Positions 17,768 through 27,130 are shown, counted from the first letter of the stretch. The stretch: DNA of 45,041 nucleotides from an uncultured Corynebacterium sp. (GCF_946221155.1 NZ_CAMIAN010000018.1:1-45041); one strand, 5' to 3'. Numbers and translations are program-made. Notes: generated by a model from the letters alone, not told the origin.

Positions 17768-17845
17768 AGCCTCCCACCCTAGCACTCTAGACCGAGCTGT
17801 CTAGTCACTGTCTGGTGTGGAATCCGAACCAGATCGAATAGAGCC

Positions 17846-19327
17846 CTAGCGGCTCGGGTACAGATCCGGATAATCCTCGCGAATCTGCTGGTAGGCATCC
17901 TCCGCCACCTCGCGAGTCACCTCACCCCGAGCGGATGCATCCATATCGAAGCGTCGCACCAAACGCCGCGAACCATAGCGCGGCCACTGCGGATCCTCCC
18001 CGCGGGCGAAACGCGCGACGATCCCGTGAAACTCCGTCGCCAGCGGCTGCAAGCGCTCAGCGGCCGACTCGCCGCAGAAATACTTCACTGTTTTGGGCGC
18101 GACCGTGAGGGCGTCAAAAACCAAAGGCAGATCCGCGCAGTGCCAGGCCGATTGGCTCCCGTGAAACTCATAAGCCCAGCTCGTATCTCGTTTTTCCTCC
18201 ATGATCGCGACAGCCCAGCGTTTGATCGCCGAATCACCGATAGCCATTCCCACCGGACGTGGTGACGCCCACCGCATCCGCGCCCCCAGCTTCCATTCCG
18301 CGTAGCGTCCCAGTGCCTTGGCCGCTTGCCGAACCAACGGGTTCTTGGAGCTCAAGCGCTTGTCGATGGCGCGGGCGAAGGGCATCTTTGTGAACTCCTC
18401 GCGCAGGGTGCCGATGAGCAGTGGCACGTCTCGCATCTCGCTGGGCCGGAAAGGGTAGGGGCCCACGGCGCAGTCCGAGCCGTAGAAGCGGGCGTAGCGC
18501 CGATAGGCGCGCTGTAATTGTTCGGGGGAGAGGCTGGACAGGTGCTCGCTGGTCAGCGGACCGCCGAGGACCGCACGGGCGACGTGCTCGCGGCTTGGCC
18601 AGCCCTCGCGCGGGAACCCGGGGCTCAAGATCACTGCGCGATGCACCAAGCCCTCCGTCCGCGGGTTGCAGAGCGTCCAGGCAGTCAGCGCGCCACCGGC
18701 GGACTGGCCCATTAGCGTGACCTGCTCCGGGTCCCCTCCGAAGGCCGCGATGTTATCCCTCACCCAGCGCAAAGCGGCCACGATGTCCTCGGCGCCGCGG
18801 AAGTACTCCGGCTCGGTGTTCGGATCGGCCGAAGTGTCCACGTCGGCTGGGTGCTCCTCGTCCAGCAGAGGCAGGAAGCCTTCCAGGCGGTAGCGGTAAT
18901 TCAGCGAAACGTATACGAAACCTTCCTCGGCGAAGCGGACCCCCTGGTACCAGAGTTCGTCGGCGAAGCCTTCTTCGTAGCGACCGCCGTGGATGAACAC
19001 GATTACGGGTGCCGCAGGTTTGGTGCTGGCTGTGGGGGTGGAGTCAGATCCAGACTTGGCCTTGGGGTGGAAGTCAGACTCGATGATGGAAGGGGGTGCG
19101 TCGACCGGGCAGGTGATGGATAGGGACTGGCGGTGGGTGGTGGTAGAGGGGTCGCCGAAGAAAGATTTAAAAGGGACGGCAGGGGAAGGAGGGGCGAAGC
19201 GTTCGCCCGAGGCGTAGGGGATGGACTCGAAGCGGAGTACGGAACCGCGGAGGAAGCCACGTTTGCGACCCTGTTTGATGGCCACATCAACGTAGTTGTT
19301 GGCCTCAAGGATAGAGTAGGGGATCAT
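17846..19327 (-). CDS. Type B carboxylesterase
   Basis: 493 residues. The fold is alpha/beta hydrolase: the oxyanion-hole motif FIHGGRYEEGF (HGG at 113-115), the nucleophile elbow MGQSAGGA (Ser209), and a late WHCADLPLVFD with the likely catalytic His. It should hydrolyse carboxylic esters; the natural substrate is unknown, and there is no signal peptide. Residues 60-105 are an extra Ser/Thr/Pro-rich piece. The ATG at 19325-19327 has a very good GGAGGT seven bases upstream, lying inside the first codons of the divergent peptidase gene. The two start codons overlap by two bases. Confidence 0.8.
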   Translation of the reverse strand: MIPYSILEANNYVDVAIKQGRKRGFLRGSVLRFESIPYASGERFAPPSPAVPFKSFFGDPSTTTHRQSLSITCPVDAPPSIIESDFHPKAKSGSDSTPTASTKPAAPVIVFIHGGRYEEGFADELWYQGVRFAEEGFVYVSLNYRYRLEGFLPLLDEEHPADVDTSADPNTEPEYFRGAEDIVAALRWVRDNIAAFGGDPEQVTLMGQSAGGALTAWTLCNPRTEGLVHRAVILSPGFPREGWPSREHVARAVLGGPLTSEHLSSLSPEQLQRAYRRYARFYGSDCAVGPYPFRPSEMRDVPLLIGTLREEFTKMPFARAIDKRLSSKNPLVRQAAKALGRYAEWKLGARMRWASPRPVGMAIGDSAIKRWAVAIMEEKRDTSWAYEFHGSQSAWHCADLPLVFDALTVAPKTVKYFCGESAAERLQPLATEFHGIVARFARGEDPQWPRYGSRRLVRRFDMDASARGEVTREVAEDAYQQIREDYPDLYPSR

Positions 19328-21488
19328 GGATTACCTCCAAAACGCTTCCGAACTGCCTTATGAACTGCCCGACTTCGCGGCAATCGACCTTGCCGAGCTG
19401 GTGCCTGCCTTCCGCACCGCGCTGGTGGATCACGCCGCGCAGATCGCGGCGATCGCGAACAACCCTGAAGCTCCCACCTGGGAAAATACCGCCGAGGCGT
19501 GGGAAGAATCGGGGCAGATGCTGCAGCGCGTGCTGGCCATTGTTTTTAATTATACGGGCGCAAATGCCACCGATCAGGTGCGCGAGATCGAGGCGACCAT
19601 CAGCCCAGAGTTGGCGCGGCACTTCAGCGAAATCTGGCTGAACCGGAAGCTGTGGGAGCGCATTTGCGACCTGCCCGAGCAACCGGAAGGCAGCGAAGAG
19701 GAGGCTCTGCTGCGGGAGCTGAAGAAGAGCTTTATCCGCGGTGGTGCCGAACTGGACGATGCGCAGCGGGCAAGCCTGCGCGACATCGACGCCCAACTGG
19801 CCGAGCTGACCACCGCCTTCGGCGCGCAGCTGCAGACCGCCACCGAGGACGCAGCGGTGCTGCTGACCGATGAGTCCGAGGTCGCGGGCCTGAGTGCGGC
19901 GGACAAGGAGTACTTCGCCAAGGCCGCAGCCGAACGCGGGGAAGAGGGCTGGCTGATCCGCCTGGGTCTGCCGAGCATCCAGCCGGTGCTGGAATCGCTG
20001 GAGAATCCGGCCGCGCGTGCGAAGGTGCACGAGGCATCGCTGAATCGCGCCGCCGGCAGTAACGAGGCCACGCTGCTGCAGATCGTGCGACTACGTGCGC
20101 AGCGCGCCGAGCTGCTGGGCTTTGCCAACCACGCCGAGTTCGTAGCCGCTGCCGAGACGGCCGGTAGCCTTGCAGCGGTCGAGGAACTGCTGAATCAGGT
20201 GACGCCCGCCGCCGTGGCGAACGCGCACGGCGAGTACAAGCGGGCGCTGGACAAGATGGCTGTGAGTGGAGCATCGAGCGAAGCGGGCACAGCTGGCACG
20301 GCGGGCACAGAGAGCTCAGCGGTTACAGCGGGGCTGAGCGGTGCGGACTGGCCCTACTGGGATGCCCAGCTGCGCGCGGAAGAGCTGGACGTCGACGAAG
20401 CCGAGCTGAAGAAGTACTTCCCGCTGGAACAGGTGATGGTCGACGGCGCCTTCTTTGCCGCCAAGCGCCTCTACGGCATCGACGTGCGGGAACGCACCGA
20501 CCTGGCGGGCTACGCCCCGGGCGTGCGGGTATGGGAAGTCACTGAGGGTGAAGAGTCGCCCGTTGGCATCGGCCTGCTGCTGACCGACATGTACGCCCGC
20601 CCCACCAAGCGCGGTGGCGCGTGGATGAACTCCTTTGTCGAACAATCCAACCTGCTGGGCAAGGCCCCCGTGGTGGTCAACGTTATGAACATCGCCGAAC
20701 CTGCCGAGGGCGAGCAGGCGCTGCTGACCCTCGACGAGGTGCAGACCGTTTTCCACGAGTTCGGCCACGCCCTGCACGGCCTGCTCTCCGACGTGCGCTA
20801 TCCCACGCTGTCTGGCACCAACGTGCCCCGCGACTTCGTGGAATTCCCCAGCCAGATCAACGAAAACTGGGCTCTGGAACCCGCCGTGCTGCGCAACTAC
20901 GCCCGCCACGTGGAAACCGGGGAAGTCATCAGCGGCGAGTTCGTCGACGCGATCCGCGCCCAGGCTAAATGGGGCCAGGGGCTGGCAACCACCGAGTTCC
21001 TGGCTGCCTGCTGGCTGGACCTGGCTTGGCACAAACTCACCGCCGCCGAGGCGGAGCAGCTCGCAGCCACGGACGATGCCGCCGCCCAGGTGGAATCTTT
21101 CGAAGCCGAAGCCTTGGAGAGCGCCGGGGTGGACGTCAATGGTTCCCTCGCCCCGCGCTACCGCTCGGCCTACTTCAATCACATCTTCGCCGGCGGCTAC
21201 TCCGCCGACTACTGGAGCTACCTGTGGGCGGAGGTGCTGGACGCCGACGGTTTCCAGGCCTTCGTTGATACTGGCGCTGCAGTAGGGGATGGTAGTGAGT
21301 CCGGAACTGAATCTAATGACGCCGCAGGCCTCGACGACGACGATGTCCGTTTCGCGGGCGAGCGTTTCCGCCGCATCATTCTCTCCCGTGGCGCTAGCAT
21401 CGACTTCGAAGACGCATTTTGGATGTTCCGTGGCCAGCAGCGCAGCGTACAGCCGCTGCTTCACCGCCGCGGGTTAGGCCAGGGCTAG
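19326..21488 (+). CDS. M3 family zinc oligopeptidase
   Basis: 720 residues. The zinc site is VFHEFGHALHG (His477, Glu478, His481). The beginning, SELPYELPDF then LVPAFRTAL, matches the start of oligopeptidase A/dipeptidyl carboxypeptidase (Dcp-like) enzymes, so the ATG at 19326 is well supported, with AGGGG just upstream. It degrades short peptides in the cytoplasm. Two low-complexity insertions stand out: about 311-338 (Gly/Ala/Ser/Thr) and about 653-670 (Gly/Ser/Glu/Asp). Its first codons carry the ribosome binding site of the esterase on the other strand. A small membrane protein gene begins at the base following its stop codon. Confidence 0.9.
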   Translation: MDYLQNASELPYELPDFAAIDLAELVPAFRTALVDHAAQIAAIANNPEAPTWENTAEAWEESGQMLQRVLAIVFNYTGANATDQVREIEATISPELARHFSEIWLNRKLWERICDLPEQPEGSEEEALLRELKKSFIRGGAELDDAQRASLRDIDAQLAELTTAFGAQLQTATEDAAVLLTDESEVAGLSAADKEYFAKAAAERGEEGWLIRLGLPSIQPVLESLENPAARAKVHEASLNRAAGSNEATLLQIVRLRAQRAELLGFANHAEFVAAAETAGSLAAVEELLNQVTPAAVANAHGEYKRALDKMAVSGASSEAGTAGTAGTESSAVTAGLSGADWPYWDAQLRAEELDVDEAELKKYFPLEQVMVDGAFFAAKRLYGIDVRERTDLAGYAPGVRVWEVTEGEESPVGIGLLLTDMYARPTKRGGAWMNSFVEQSNLLGKAPVVVNVMNIAEPAEGEQALLTLDEVQTVFHEFGHALHGLLSDVRYPTLSGTNVPRDFVEFPSQINENWALEPAVLRNYARHVETGEVISGEFVDAIRAQAKWGQGLATTEFLAACWLDLAWHKLTAAEAEQLAATDDAAAQVESFEAEALESAGVDVNGSLAPRYRSAYFNHIFAGGYSADYWSYLWAEVLDADGFQAFVDTGAAVGDGSESGTESNDAAGLDDDDVRFAGERFRRIILSRGASIDFEDAFWMFRGQQRSVQPLLHRRGLGQG

Positions 21489-21725
21489 ATGATGGAATGG
21501 CTTATCAACGCTCCGGTGTGGATCCAAACCCCACTGGTGTTCCTCGCCCTATTCGTGGTTTGCACCGTGTTGGCCTTAATATGGCAGGTGATTGCGCTGC
21601 GTATTTTCCCCGCCAGCGCGGAGGAAGAGCGCGTGCACGGGGCGCTGTCGCTGCGCGAAATGTGGGCGAGTCGCAGCTCGGTCCCGTTAGACGACGGCCC
21701 TAAGCGCAGCGCTGGCAACGACTAG
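21489..21725 (+). CDS. Small single-pass membrane protein
   Basis: 78 residues. The ATG follows directly after the peptidase stop codon (TAG ATG), so translation is probably coupled. One long hydrophobic helix lies at about 9-38; the remaining 40 residues are polar and should be cytoplasmic. I do not recognise a family. The tight link to the M3 peptidase suggests co-expression. Confidence 0.65.
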   Translation: MMEWLINAPVWIQTPLVFLALFVVCTVLALIWQVIALRIFPASAEEERVHGALSLREMWASRSSVPLDDGPKRSAGND

Positions 21726-21794
21726 ATGCGCTGCAATAGGCCATAAGTAATCAGAGACTGAGTCAGAGACAGAGACAGAGAGGACTAGCAGCCG

Positions 21795-21881
21795 ATGAAA
21801 CACCACTCCAAGGTGCGCCAGGCGTTGGCCCTGCTGTTGATTCTGCTGCTCGTTGCCTGGCTGGCTACCAACGTTTTCTAG
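21795..21881 (+). CDS. 28-residue membrane peptide
   Basis: A very short frame, MKHHSKVRQ followed by ALALLLILLLVAWLATNVF: a basic start and one perfect hydrophobic helix to the end. It follows the 78-residue membrane protein on the same strand. AGAGAGG lies about 12 bases upstream, which is a little far for a good binding site. The strong split between basic and hydrophobic parts makes chance less likely, and small proteins of this type are common but rarely annotated. It could be a membrane regulator or a hydrophobic toxin-like peptide. Confidence 0.5.
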   Translation: MKHHSKVRQALALLLILLLVAWLATNVF

Positions 21882-21908
21882 CCCAGCGCGTTTCCAGCGA
21901 GCGCGCTG

Positions 21909-24077
21909 CTAGCCCTCGCCGCGGGTGGCGGCAAGCACGTCGCGGGCCAGCGGCATGTCCGCCAGATCCTCCACCAGCACCGGTTTGCCCTCGCCGTCGC
22001 AGAGCGGCACGCGCCAGTTCGGGTACAGATCCTGAGTGGTGCCCGGCTGGTTTTGCGCGCGCAGGTCGCCCACCAGATCTACCAGCGCAGCACAGCGCAG
22101 AAGCGACGGTGTCTGCGCAATGTGTCGGTGCATGGCGCGCAGAATGTAAGAGACATCCGGGCGGCGCTCGCGCCCGTGCCGCGGATCGTCCAGTTCCTGG
22201 CGCAGGTCATTGAGGAAGTAGCCCTCGCAATCCATCCCGCGGAACCCACCGTGGCGGGCGATGGTACCCAGCACGTCGACCTGCCAGTTGGCATCCTCGG
22301 CGAACTCGTCGTCCGAGCTGCGGGTCAACACCCCCAGCTCCTCGCGCAGGTCGATGTGTCCGCCGCGCAGGTAGCTGGCGGTCGGGGGCAGGTCGTGGGT
22401 GGTCACGGAGGTCAGGCAGGTACGGCGGTAGGCCTCCGGCGGCTTCGCCCCGTTGGCGTCGCCCTCAAACCACACGATCGAGGTTCCCATCACGCCGCGG
22501 CTGGCCAAGTAGTCCTGCACCCACGGCTCGAAGGTCCCCAGGTCCTCGCCGACCACTACGGCTCCGGCGCGGTGGGCTTCCAGCACTAGTGCGCCGACCA
22601 GTGCTTCGTGGTCGTAGGTCACGTACGTGCCTAGGGTCGGTGATTCCATGCGGGGGATCCACCACAGGCGGAAAAGCCCCAGCACGTGGTCGATGCGGAT
22701 GCCGCCGGCGGTGCGCAGGATCGTACGTAGCATGTCGCGCCACGGGCGATAGCCCTCTTCGGCCAGCTTCCAGGGGTGCCACGGCGGCTGCGACCAGTCC
22801 TGGCCCTGCTGGTTGTAGCCATCCGGCGGGGCGCCCACGCTGGCTCCGGGCGCCAGCACGTCGGCCAGGGTCTGCGCGTCCGCGCCACCGGGGTGCACGC
22901 CCACGGCCAGGTCGGCCATCAGCCCGATGTTCATGTGTTCGGTCAGGGTGTTCTGCGCGTGCAGTTCCTGCTCCTGGCAGAGCATCTGCATCCAGGCGTA
23001 AAAGTCGCTGGTCAGCGACGGATCGTTGGCTGCGCGCTCGCACCATTCGGTGAAGCCCACCAGTCCCGTGCCCTCGCGCTCACGGAAGGCGCGCAGCTGC
23101 TCCGCGCGCTCGTCGCCGATCCCTGCGGCGTACAGCAGGTGCAGGGCCTTGATTTTGGACGCCACCACGGGATCCCGCTCCAACAGGTCAGCCGTGTGGT
23201 TGCGTTTCTTCAGTGGGGCGGCGAGCTGCTCGATCTCCGCGTGTAGTTCGGGGTGTGCCGCGTACTCGGGTGTGTTCTCTACCCGGATGTAAATGGGGTT
23301 GGTGTACCGGCGGGTGGTCGGCAGGTAGGGGGAATCCTCCACCGGGGGAGCAGCCTCCGCTGCGTGCATGGGGTTCACCAGCACGAAGTCCGCCCCGCCG
23401 AGCTTCTGCAGGGAGTCGCTCAAGGCTTCGAGGGTGCCGTAGTCGCCGATGCCCCAGGCATCGCGGTCGCGTAGGGAGTACAGCTGCGCCATCACTCCGG
23501 TGCGCGGGGCATCTGGCAGTTCCAGGGATTGGGGGGAAACCAGCAGGGTCGAGGTAGCCTCCGTGGAATCGGCGCGAGCCTCGAGCTGGTGCCAGCCGGC
23601 GGGTAGGGCGGGCAGCTGGAACGTAGCCGTGCCGAAGGTGGTGGCGGTGTCTTCGGCGCCGACGGTGATGGGGTCCACCCATTCGTTGAGCTGTTCCAGC
23701 TCGATCGTGTCGCCGTCTTCAGTATGGACCTGCACCTGCAGGGATTCGCCGTCGATGCAGTGGACGCGCAGGGTGCGCGGGCGGTCGGCGATGGCGGTGA
23801 TGGTGGGGGCGATCATGCGGCTGTAGCGGGTGTGCAGTAGATCCTCGATGGCAGTCTGCACAGCGTCTTCGGTCAGCGCGGCGGGATCCTCCGGCAGATC
23901 CAGTCCCAACTCGCGGAGCGCGAAAAGTACAGTGCTGCTTTTCACATCCACCCGCTGGCCGTTCTGGCCGGTGTACCAGGTGGCCACGCCGCACTCGGTG
24001 GCCAATTCGTTGAGGATTGCGTTGACATCGGGGGCGATCTGTCCGCCGGGTTCCACAGAGCTAGTCACAACTGCCAT
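21909..24077 (-). CDS. malQ: 4-alpha-glucanotransferase
   Basis: 722 residues from ATG 24077. The glycoside hydrolase 77 core has GIRIDHVLGLFRLWWIP with the nucleophile Asp463, VVGEDLGTFEP with the acid/base Glu511, and TTHDLPPTASY with Asp562. It transfers maltosyl units between glucans in maltodextrin and glycogen metabolism. The N-terminal extension of about 190 residues (small beta domains) is as in other actinobacterial MalQ. The frame is open up to 24221, but those 48 codons resemble no MalQ start, so I choose MAVVTSS. No clear ribosome binding site precedes it; translation may be leaderless. Confidence 0.9.
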   Translation of the reverse strand: MAVVTSSVEPGGQIAPDVNAILNELATECGVATWYTGQNGQRVDVKSSTVLFALRELGLDLPEDPAALTEDAVQTAIEDLLHTRYSRMIAPTITAIADRPRTLRVHCIDGESLQVQVHTEDGDTIELEQLNEWVDPITVGAEDTATTFGTATFQLPALPAGWHQLEARADSTEATSTLLVSPQSLELPDAPRTGVMAQLYSLRDRDAWGIGDYGTLEALSDSLQKLGGADFVLVNPMHAAEAAPPVEDSPYLPTTRRYTNPIYIRVENTPEYAAHPELHAEIEQLAAPLKKRNHTADLLERDPVVASKIKALHLLYAAGIGDERAEQLRAFREREGTGLVGFTEWCERAANDPSLTSDFYAWMQMLCQEQELHAQNTLTEHMNIGLMADLAVGVHPGGADAQTLADVLAPGASVGAPPDGYNQQGQDWSQPPWHPWKLAEEGYRPWRDMLRTILRTAGGIRIDHVLGLFRLWWIPRMESPTLGTYVTYDHEALVGALVLEAHRAGAVVVGEDLGTFEPWVQDYLASRGVMGTSIVWFEGDANGAKPPEAYRRTCLTSVTTHDLPPTASYLRGGHIDLREELGVLTRSSDDEFAEDANWQVDVLGTIARHGGFRGMDCEGYFLNDLRQELDDPRHGRERRPDVSYILRAMHRHIAQTPSLLRCAALVDLVGDLRAQNQPGTTQDLYPNWRVPLCDGEGKPVLVEDLADMPLARDVLAATRGEG

Positions 24078-24255
24078 TGTGCAGGTTGAGCAGAGCTTCT
24101 TCCACTCTTTTGAGCAGAGTTCGAAGGGGAGTGGAGGGGAGTGGGAGGATGCCGGGGTTAGCGTTGGCCGGATATCGCGGTACATTTTTACCGAAGGTTC
24201 GGCGTGATCTACACCACTCATATATGGTTGTAGAAGTATTAATCACGTTGAAGTG

Positions 24256-24288
24256 ACGGGCGATCCAACCCAAGATGCGCCCGTTTTT
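24256..24288 (+). terminator. Hairpin with T-run upstream of the acyl-CoA ligase
   Basis: ACGGGCG (24256-24262), 15-base loop, CGCCCGT (24278-24284) and a run of five T (24284-24288). It points toward the ligase gene, but no plus-strand gene ends upstream. It is either a leader attenuator or the end of a short unannotated transcript. A weak promoter, TTGAAG (24248) and CAAGAT (24271), overlaps it. Confidence 0.4.
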
Positions 24289-24340
24289 CATGTAAAGAAC
24301 CAGGTCAGGCAACTGTCAGGACATGAGCAAAGGGAGCAGC

Positions 24341-26179
24341 ATGACGGAGTACACCTCTGAAGCCCTGTACACGATCGACGAGCACGAGACCTGCCTAACG
24401 GCGGTCCGTGACCTTAGCGCAGAGTCCCCGGATGGGGTGCTGTTTAAGCGTCCGAAGAACTTCGACTGGGTGGACGTCACCGTCTCCCAGTTCCTGGACG
24501 ACGTGTACTCGGTAGCCAAGGGCCTGGTTGCCAACGGTATCGAGCAGGGTGACCGCGTGGTCATCATGTCCGACACACGCTACGAGTGGACCGTGCTGGA
24601 CTACGCCATCTGGGCTGCCGGTGGTATCACCGTGCCGATCTACCCGTCCTCTTCCACCTCCCAGTGCGAGTGGATCGTGGGGAACTCCGGCGCGAAGCTA
24701 GCGATCTCCGAAAAGTCTGGCCACACTACCCGCCTGAAGACGTTCGTTAAGGAAGGCGACCGCCCAGAGGGTGATAGCTCCGCGCACCTCAACCGCGTGC
24801 TGGAAATCAATAGTGGTGCCATCGACATCCTGGTCAACGACGGCAAGGAAGCCGGCATCGAGCAGGACGTCCTGGAAGAGCGCATTGCCAACACCCGCCA
24901 CGATGACGTCGCCTCCATCGTTTACACCTCCGGCACCACCGGCCGCCCGAAGGGCTGCAAGCTGACCCACCACAACTGGTTGGCTGAGGCTCGTGCCATC
25001 CTGACCCACCCGGTCGGTCGTGCCGCTGCCTTTGGCTACCGCAAGCTGACGTTCCTGCCGCTGGCTCACGTGTTCTCCCGCGCGATGGCACACGCCGCCA
25101 CCGTCGGTGGCGCTACCCAGACCCACTGGAGCGACATGAGCACCCTGGTCGCCGAGTTCCAGCGCACCAAGCCGAACCTGATCTGCTCTGTGCCGCGCAT
25201 CTTTGAGAAGGTCCACGCGGGTGTGAAGTCCAAGGCCACGGACGGCGGTGGCGTCAAGGCCAAGATCTTCAACTTTGCAGAGCGCGCCGCAGTCGACTAC
25301 TCGAAGGCCCTCGATACCGACGAGGGGCCGACGCTGAAGCAGAAGATCGACCGCGCCATCGGCGACAAGCTGGTCTACTCCAAGGTCCGTGAGGCCATGG
25401 GCGGCGAACTGGACTACGCGATCTCCGGTGGCTCCGCCCTGAACCCGGAGCTCATGCACTTCTTCCGCGGTGTGGGCGTGAACCTGTACGAGGGCTACGG
25501 CCTGACTGAGTGCACCGCCGCAGCCTGCACCAACTTCGCCCCGGACAACATCATCGGCACCGTCGGCCGCCCGTTGGGTGGCATCACCGTCAAGATCGCC
25601 GACGATGGCGAGATCCTGCTGAAGGGCGACATGGTTTTCGCTGGCTACTGGGAGAACGAGGAAGCTACTGCGGAATCCTTCACTGAGGATGGCTTCTACC
25701 GCACGGGCGACCTGGGCAAGCTGCTGCCCACCGGCCACCTGAAGATCACCGGCCGCAAGAAGGAAATCATCGTCACCGCCGGTGGTAAGAACGTGTCGCC
25801 TGGCCCGATGGAGGACATCCTGCGCTCCGCCCCACTGATTTCTCAGGCCATGGTCGTCGGCGACGATCAGAAGTTCGTCGGCGCCTTGATCTCCCTGGAC
25901 GAGGAGGCTGCCAAGAAGTGGAAGGAAAACAACGGCATTGCCGAGAATGTTTCCATCCGTGAGCTGGCGAAAAACCCGGTCCTGCGCTCCGAGATTCAGG
26001 ATGCGATCAACGAGGCCAACGCCACGGTCTCCCACGCTGAGGGCATCAAGAAATTCCGCATTGTCCACCGCGATTTCACCGAGGAGAACGACGAAGTCAC
26101 CCCATCGCTGAAGCTGAAGCGCTTCGTTGTGGCAAAGAACTTCGCCGACGATATCGCCTGGATCTACAACTCAAAGTAA
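24341..26179 (+). CDS. Long-chain fatty acid--CoA ligase (FadD15 type)
   Basis: 612 residues. Adenylate-forming enzyme: the AMP-binding loop YTSGTTGRPKGC (about 194-205), YEGYGLTECTAAA, the TGDLG motif and the hinge region with TGRKKEIIVTAGGKNVSP. It activates long-chain fatty acids to acyl-CoA at the membrane's inner face. Compared with plant-like or short-chain ligases, the arrangement fits the bacterial long-chain (FadD15) group. I start at ATG 24341, as AAAGGGAG sits a few bases upstream; the ATG at 24323 would destroy that spacing. A terminator follows. It provides substrate for beta-oxidation or for lipid synthesis. Confidence 0.85.
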   Translation: MTEYTSEALYTIDEHETCLTAVRDLSAESPDGVLFKRPKNFDWVDVTVSQFLDDVYSVAKGLVANGIEQGDRVVIMSDTRYEWTVLDYAIWAAGGITVPIYPSSSTSQCEWIVGNSGAKLAISEKSGHTTRLKTFVKEGDRPEGDSSAHLNRVLEINSGAIDILVNDGKEAGIEQDVLEERIANTRHDDVASIVYTSGTTGRPKGCKLTHHNWLAEARAILTHPVGRAAAFGYRKLTFLPLAHVFSRAMAHAATVGGATQTHWSDMSTLVAEFQRTKPNLICSVPRIFEKVHAGVKSKATDGGGVKAKIFNFAERAAVDYSKALDTDEGPTLKQKIDRAIGDKLVYSKVREAMGGELDYAISGGSALNPELMHFFRGVGVNLYEGYGLTECTAAACTNFAPDNIIGTVGRPLGGITVKIADDGEILLKGDMVFAGYWENEEATAESFTEDGFYRTGDLGKLLPTGHLKITGRKKEIIVTAGGKNVSPGPMEDILRSAPLISQAMVVGDDQKFVGALISLDEEAAKKWKENNGIAENVSIRELAKNPVLRSEIQDAINEANATVSHAEGIKKFRIVHRDFTEENDEVTPSLKLKRFVVAKNFADDIAWIYNSK

Positions 26180-26199
26180 GTTAAGAAATCCGCTTCACG

Positions 26200-26240
26200 A
26201 CACCGGCCACGCCTCCGCGCGTGACCGGTGTTCGTGTTTT
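26200..26240 (+). terminator. Intrinsic terminator after the acyl-CoA ligase
   Basis: ACACCGGCCACGC (26200-26212) pairs with GCGTGACCGGTGT (26219-26231) with one mismatch; TTCGTGTTTT follows. It separates the ligase from the next gene. Confidence 0.65.
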
Positions 26241-26302
26241 AGAGTTGTCTGCGGTATCAACCAACACATGGGCTGTGACGGGTCCAGGGGAGAGGAGAAC
26301 GC

Positions 26303-27106
26303 GTGCACTACGATGCTGCCTTGCGCGTTCGCGAGCTCACCCAAAACATCTACGACATTGGCGACGAGATCGCCGACTACATCAACCACGTCTCCCAGGC
26401 CATCGCCGATTGGGATGCCGACCTGGTGGAAGACTGCCTGCTGGAGCTGGAAGAGATCGTCGCGGAGGGACGCGCCGAGGTGCGCCCCGGCCTATCCGAG
26501 CTCAACGGTCTGCGACAGGCTTTCGTCTCTGGAGTCCGGGCCGGCAGCATGTCGGGCGTGACCCCCTCGCGCACCCCACGTGCCCTCGGTGGCAGCGTTT
26601 CGCGTGGTAGCGACTATCCGCACCCCGGCCGCACCCTGAGCTTTATGCACAAGAAGCCTGGTACGTCCTCTCGCCGTTCTCTTTCTGACGCCACCATCTC
26701 AACCGCCACTGGCGCCAGTGACCCGCGCAGTGTCCGTGGCGCGGAGTTCGGGGACGCTTCCGCGGACCATATGCCGGCGACGATGGCCTCTACGGCCTCG
26801 TGGCGCATGTGGTTGCGTGAGCAGGCCGAGCGTATTCGTGCGGATCTGCGCGAAGTGGAGGACTGGGTAGTTAATCAGACGCAGTGCGCCCTAGAATCCC
26901 AGTCCGTGTTGCTGCCACAGGCATACGTAAAGGCCGAGCAGCGCACCATTGAGCTGGTGAGCCATTGGCGAGAAGTGATTGCCCGCCAGCCGGAGTTGGC
27001 CGCGGGTATGCGGGGCGAGGCGCCGCCAGAGTTTCTGGTGGAGCGTGCCCGAGTGGAGGAGATCGTCGGCAGGCTGCAGCGACGCAAGCGCGGCACTGCG
27101 GTCTAG
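26303..27106 (+). CDS. Hypothetical actinobacterial helical protein
   Basis: 267 residues, GTG start with GGAG about eight bases upstream. Residues 1-75 are predicted helical and acidic (ELTQNIYDIGDEIADYI, then LEELEEIVAEG). The middle part, about 80-155, is a Ser/Arg/Gly/Pro-rich flexible region. Residues 160-262 are helical again (MWLREQAERIRADLREVEDW). No signal peptide, no membrane segment, no enzymatic motif. A gene of this kind stands between fadD and hemW in other corynebacteria as far as I remember. The two helical ends could bind partners; function unknown. Confidence 0.65.
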   Translation: MHYDAALRVRELTQNIYDIGDEIADYINHVSQAIADWDADLVEDCLLELEEIVAEGRAEVRPGLSELNGLRQAFVSGVRAGSMSGVTPSRTPRALGGSVSRGSDYPHPGRTLSFMHKKPGTSSRRSLSDATISTATGASDPRSVRGAEFGDASADHMPATMASTASWRMWLREQAERIRADLREVEDWVVNQTQCALESQSVLLPQAYVKAEQRTIELVSHWREVIARQPELAAGMRGEAPPEFLVERARVEEIVGRLQRRKRGTAV

Positions 27107-27130
27107 TGCGAATACCACCAGCACTGCTAG

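Noticed and set aside
20316..21464. A 382-codon minus-strand frame
   Set aside because: It is the shadow of the M3 peptidase, which has its full zinc motif.
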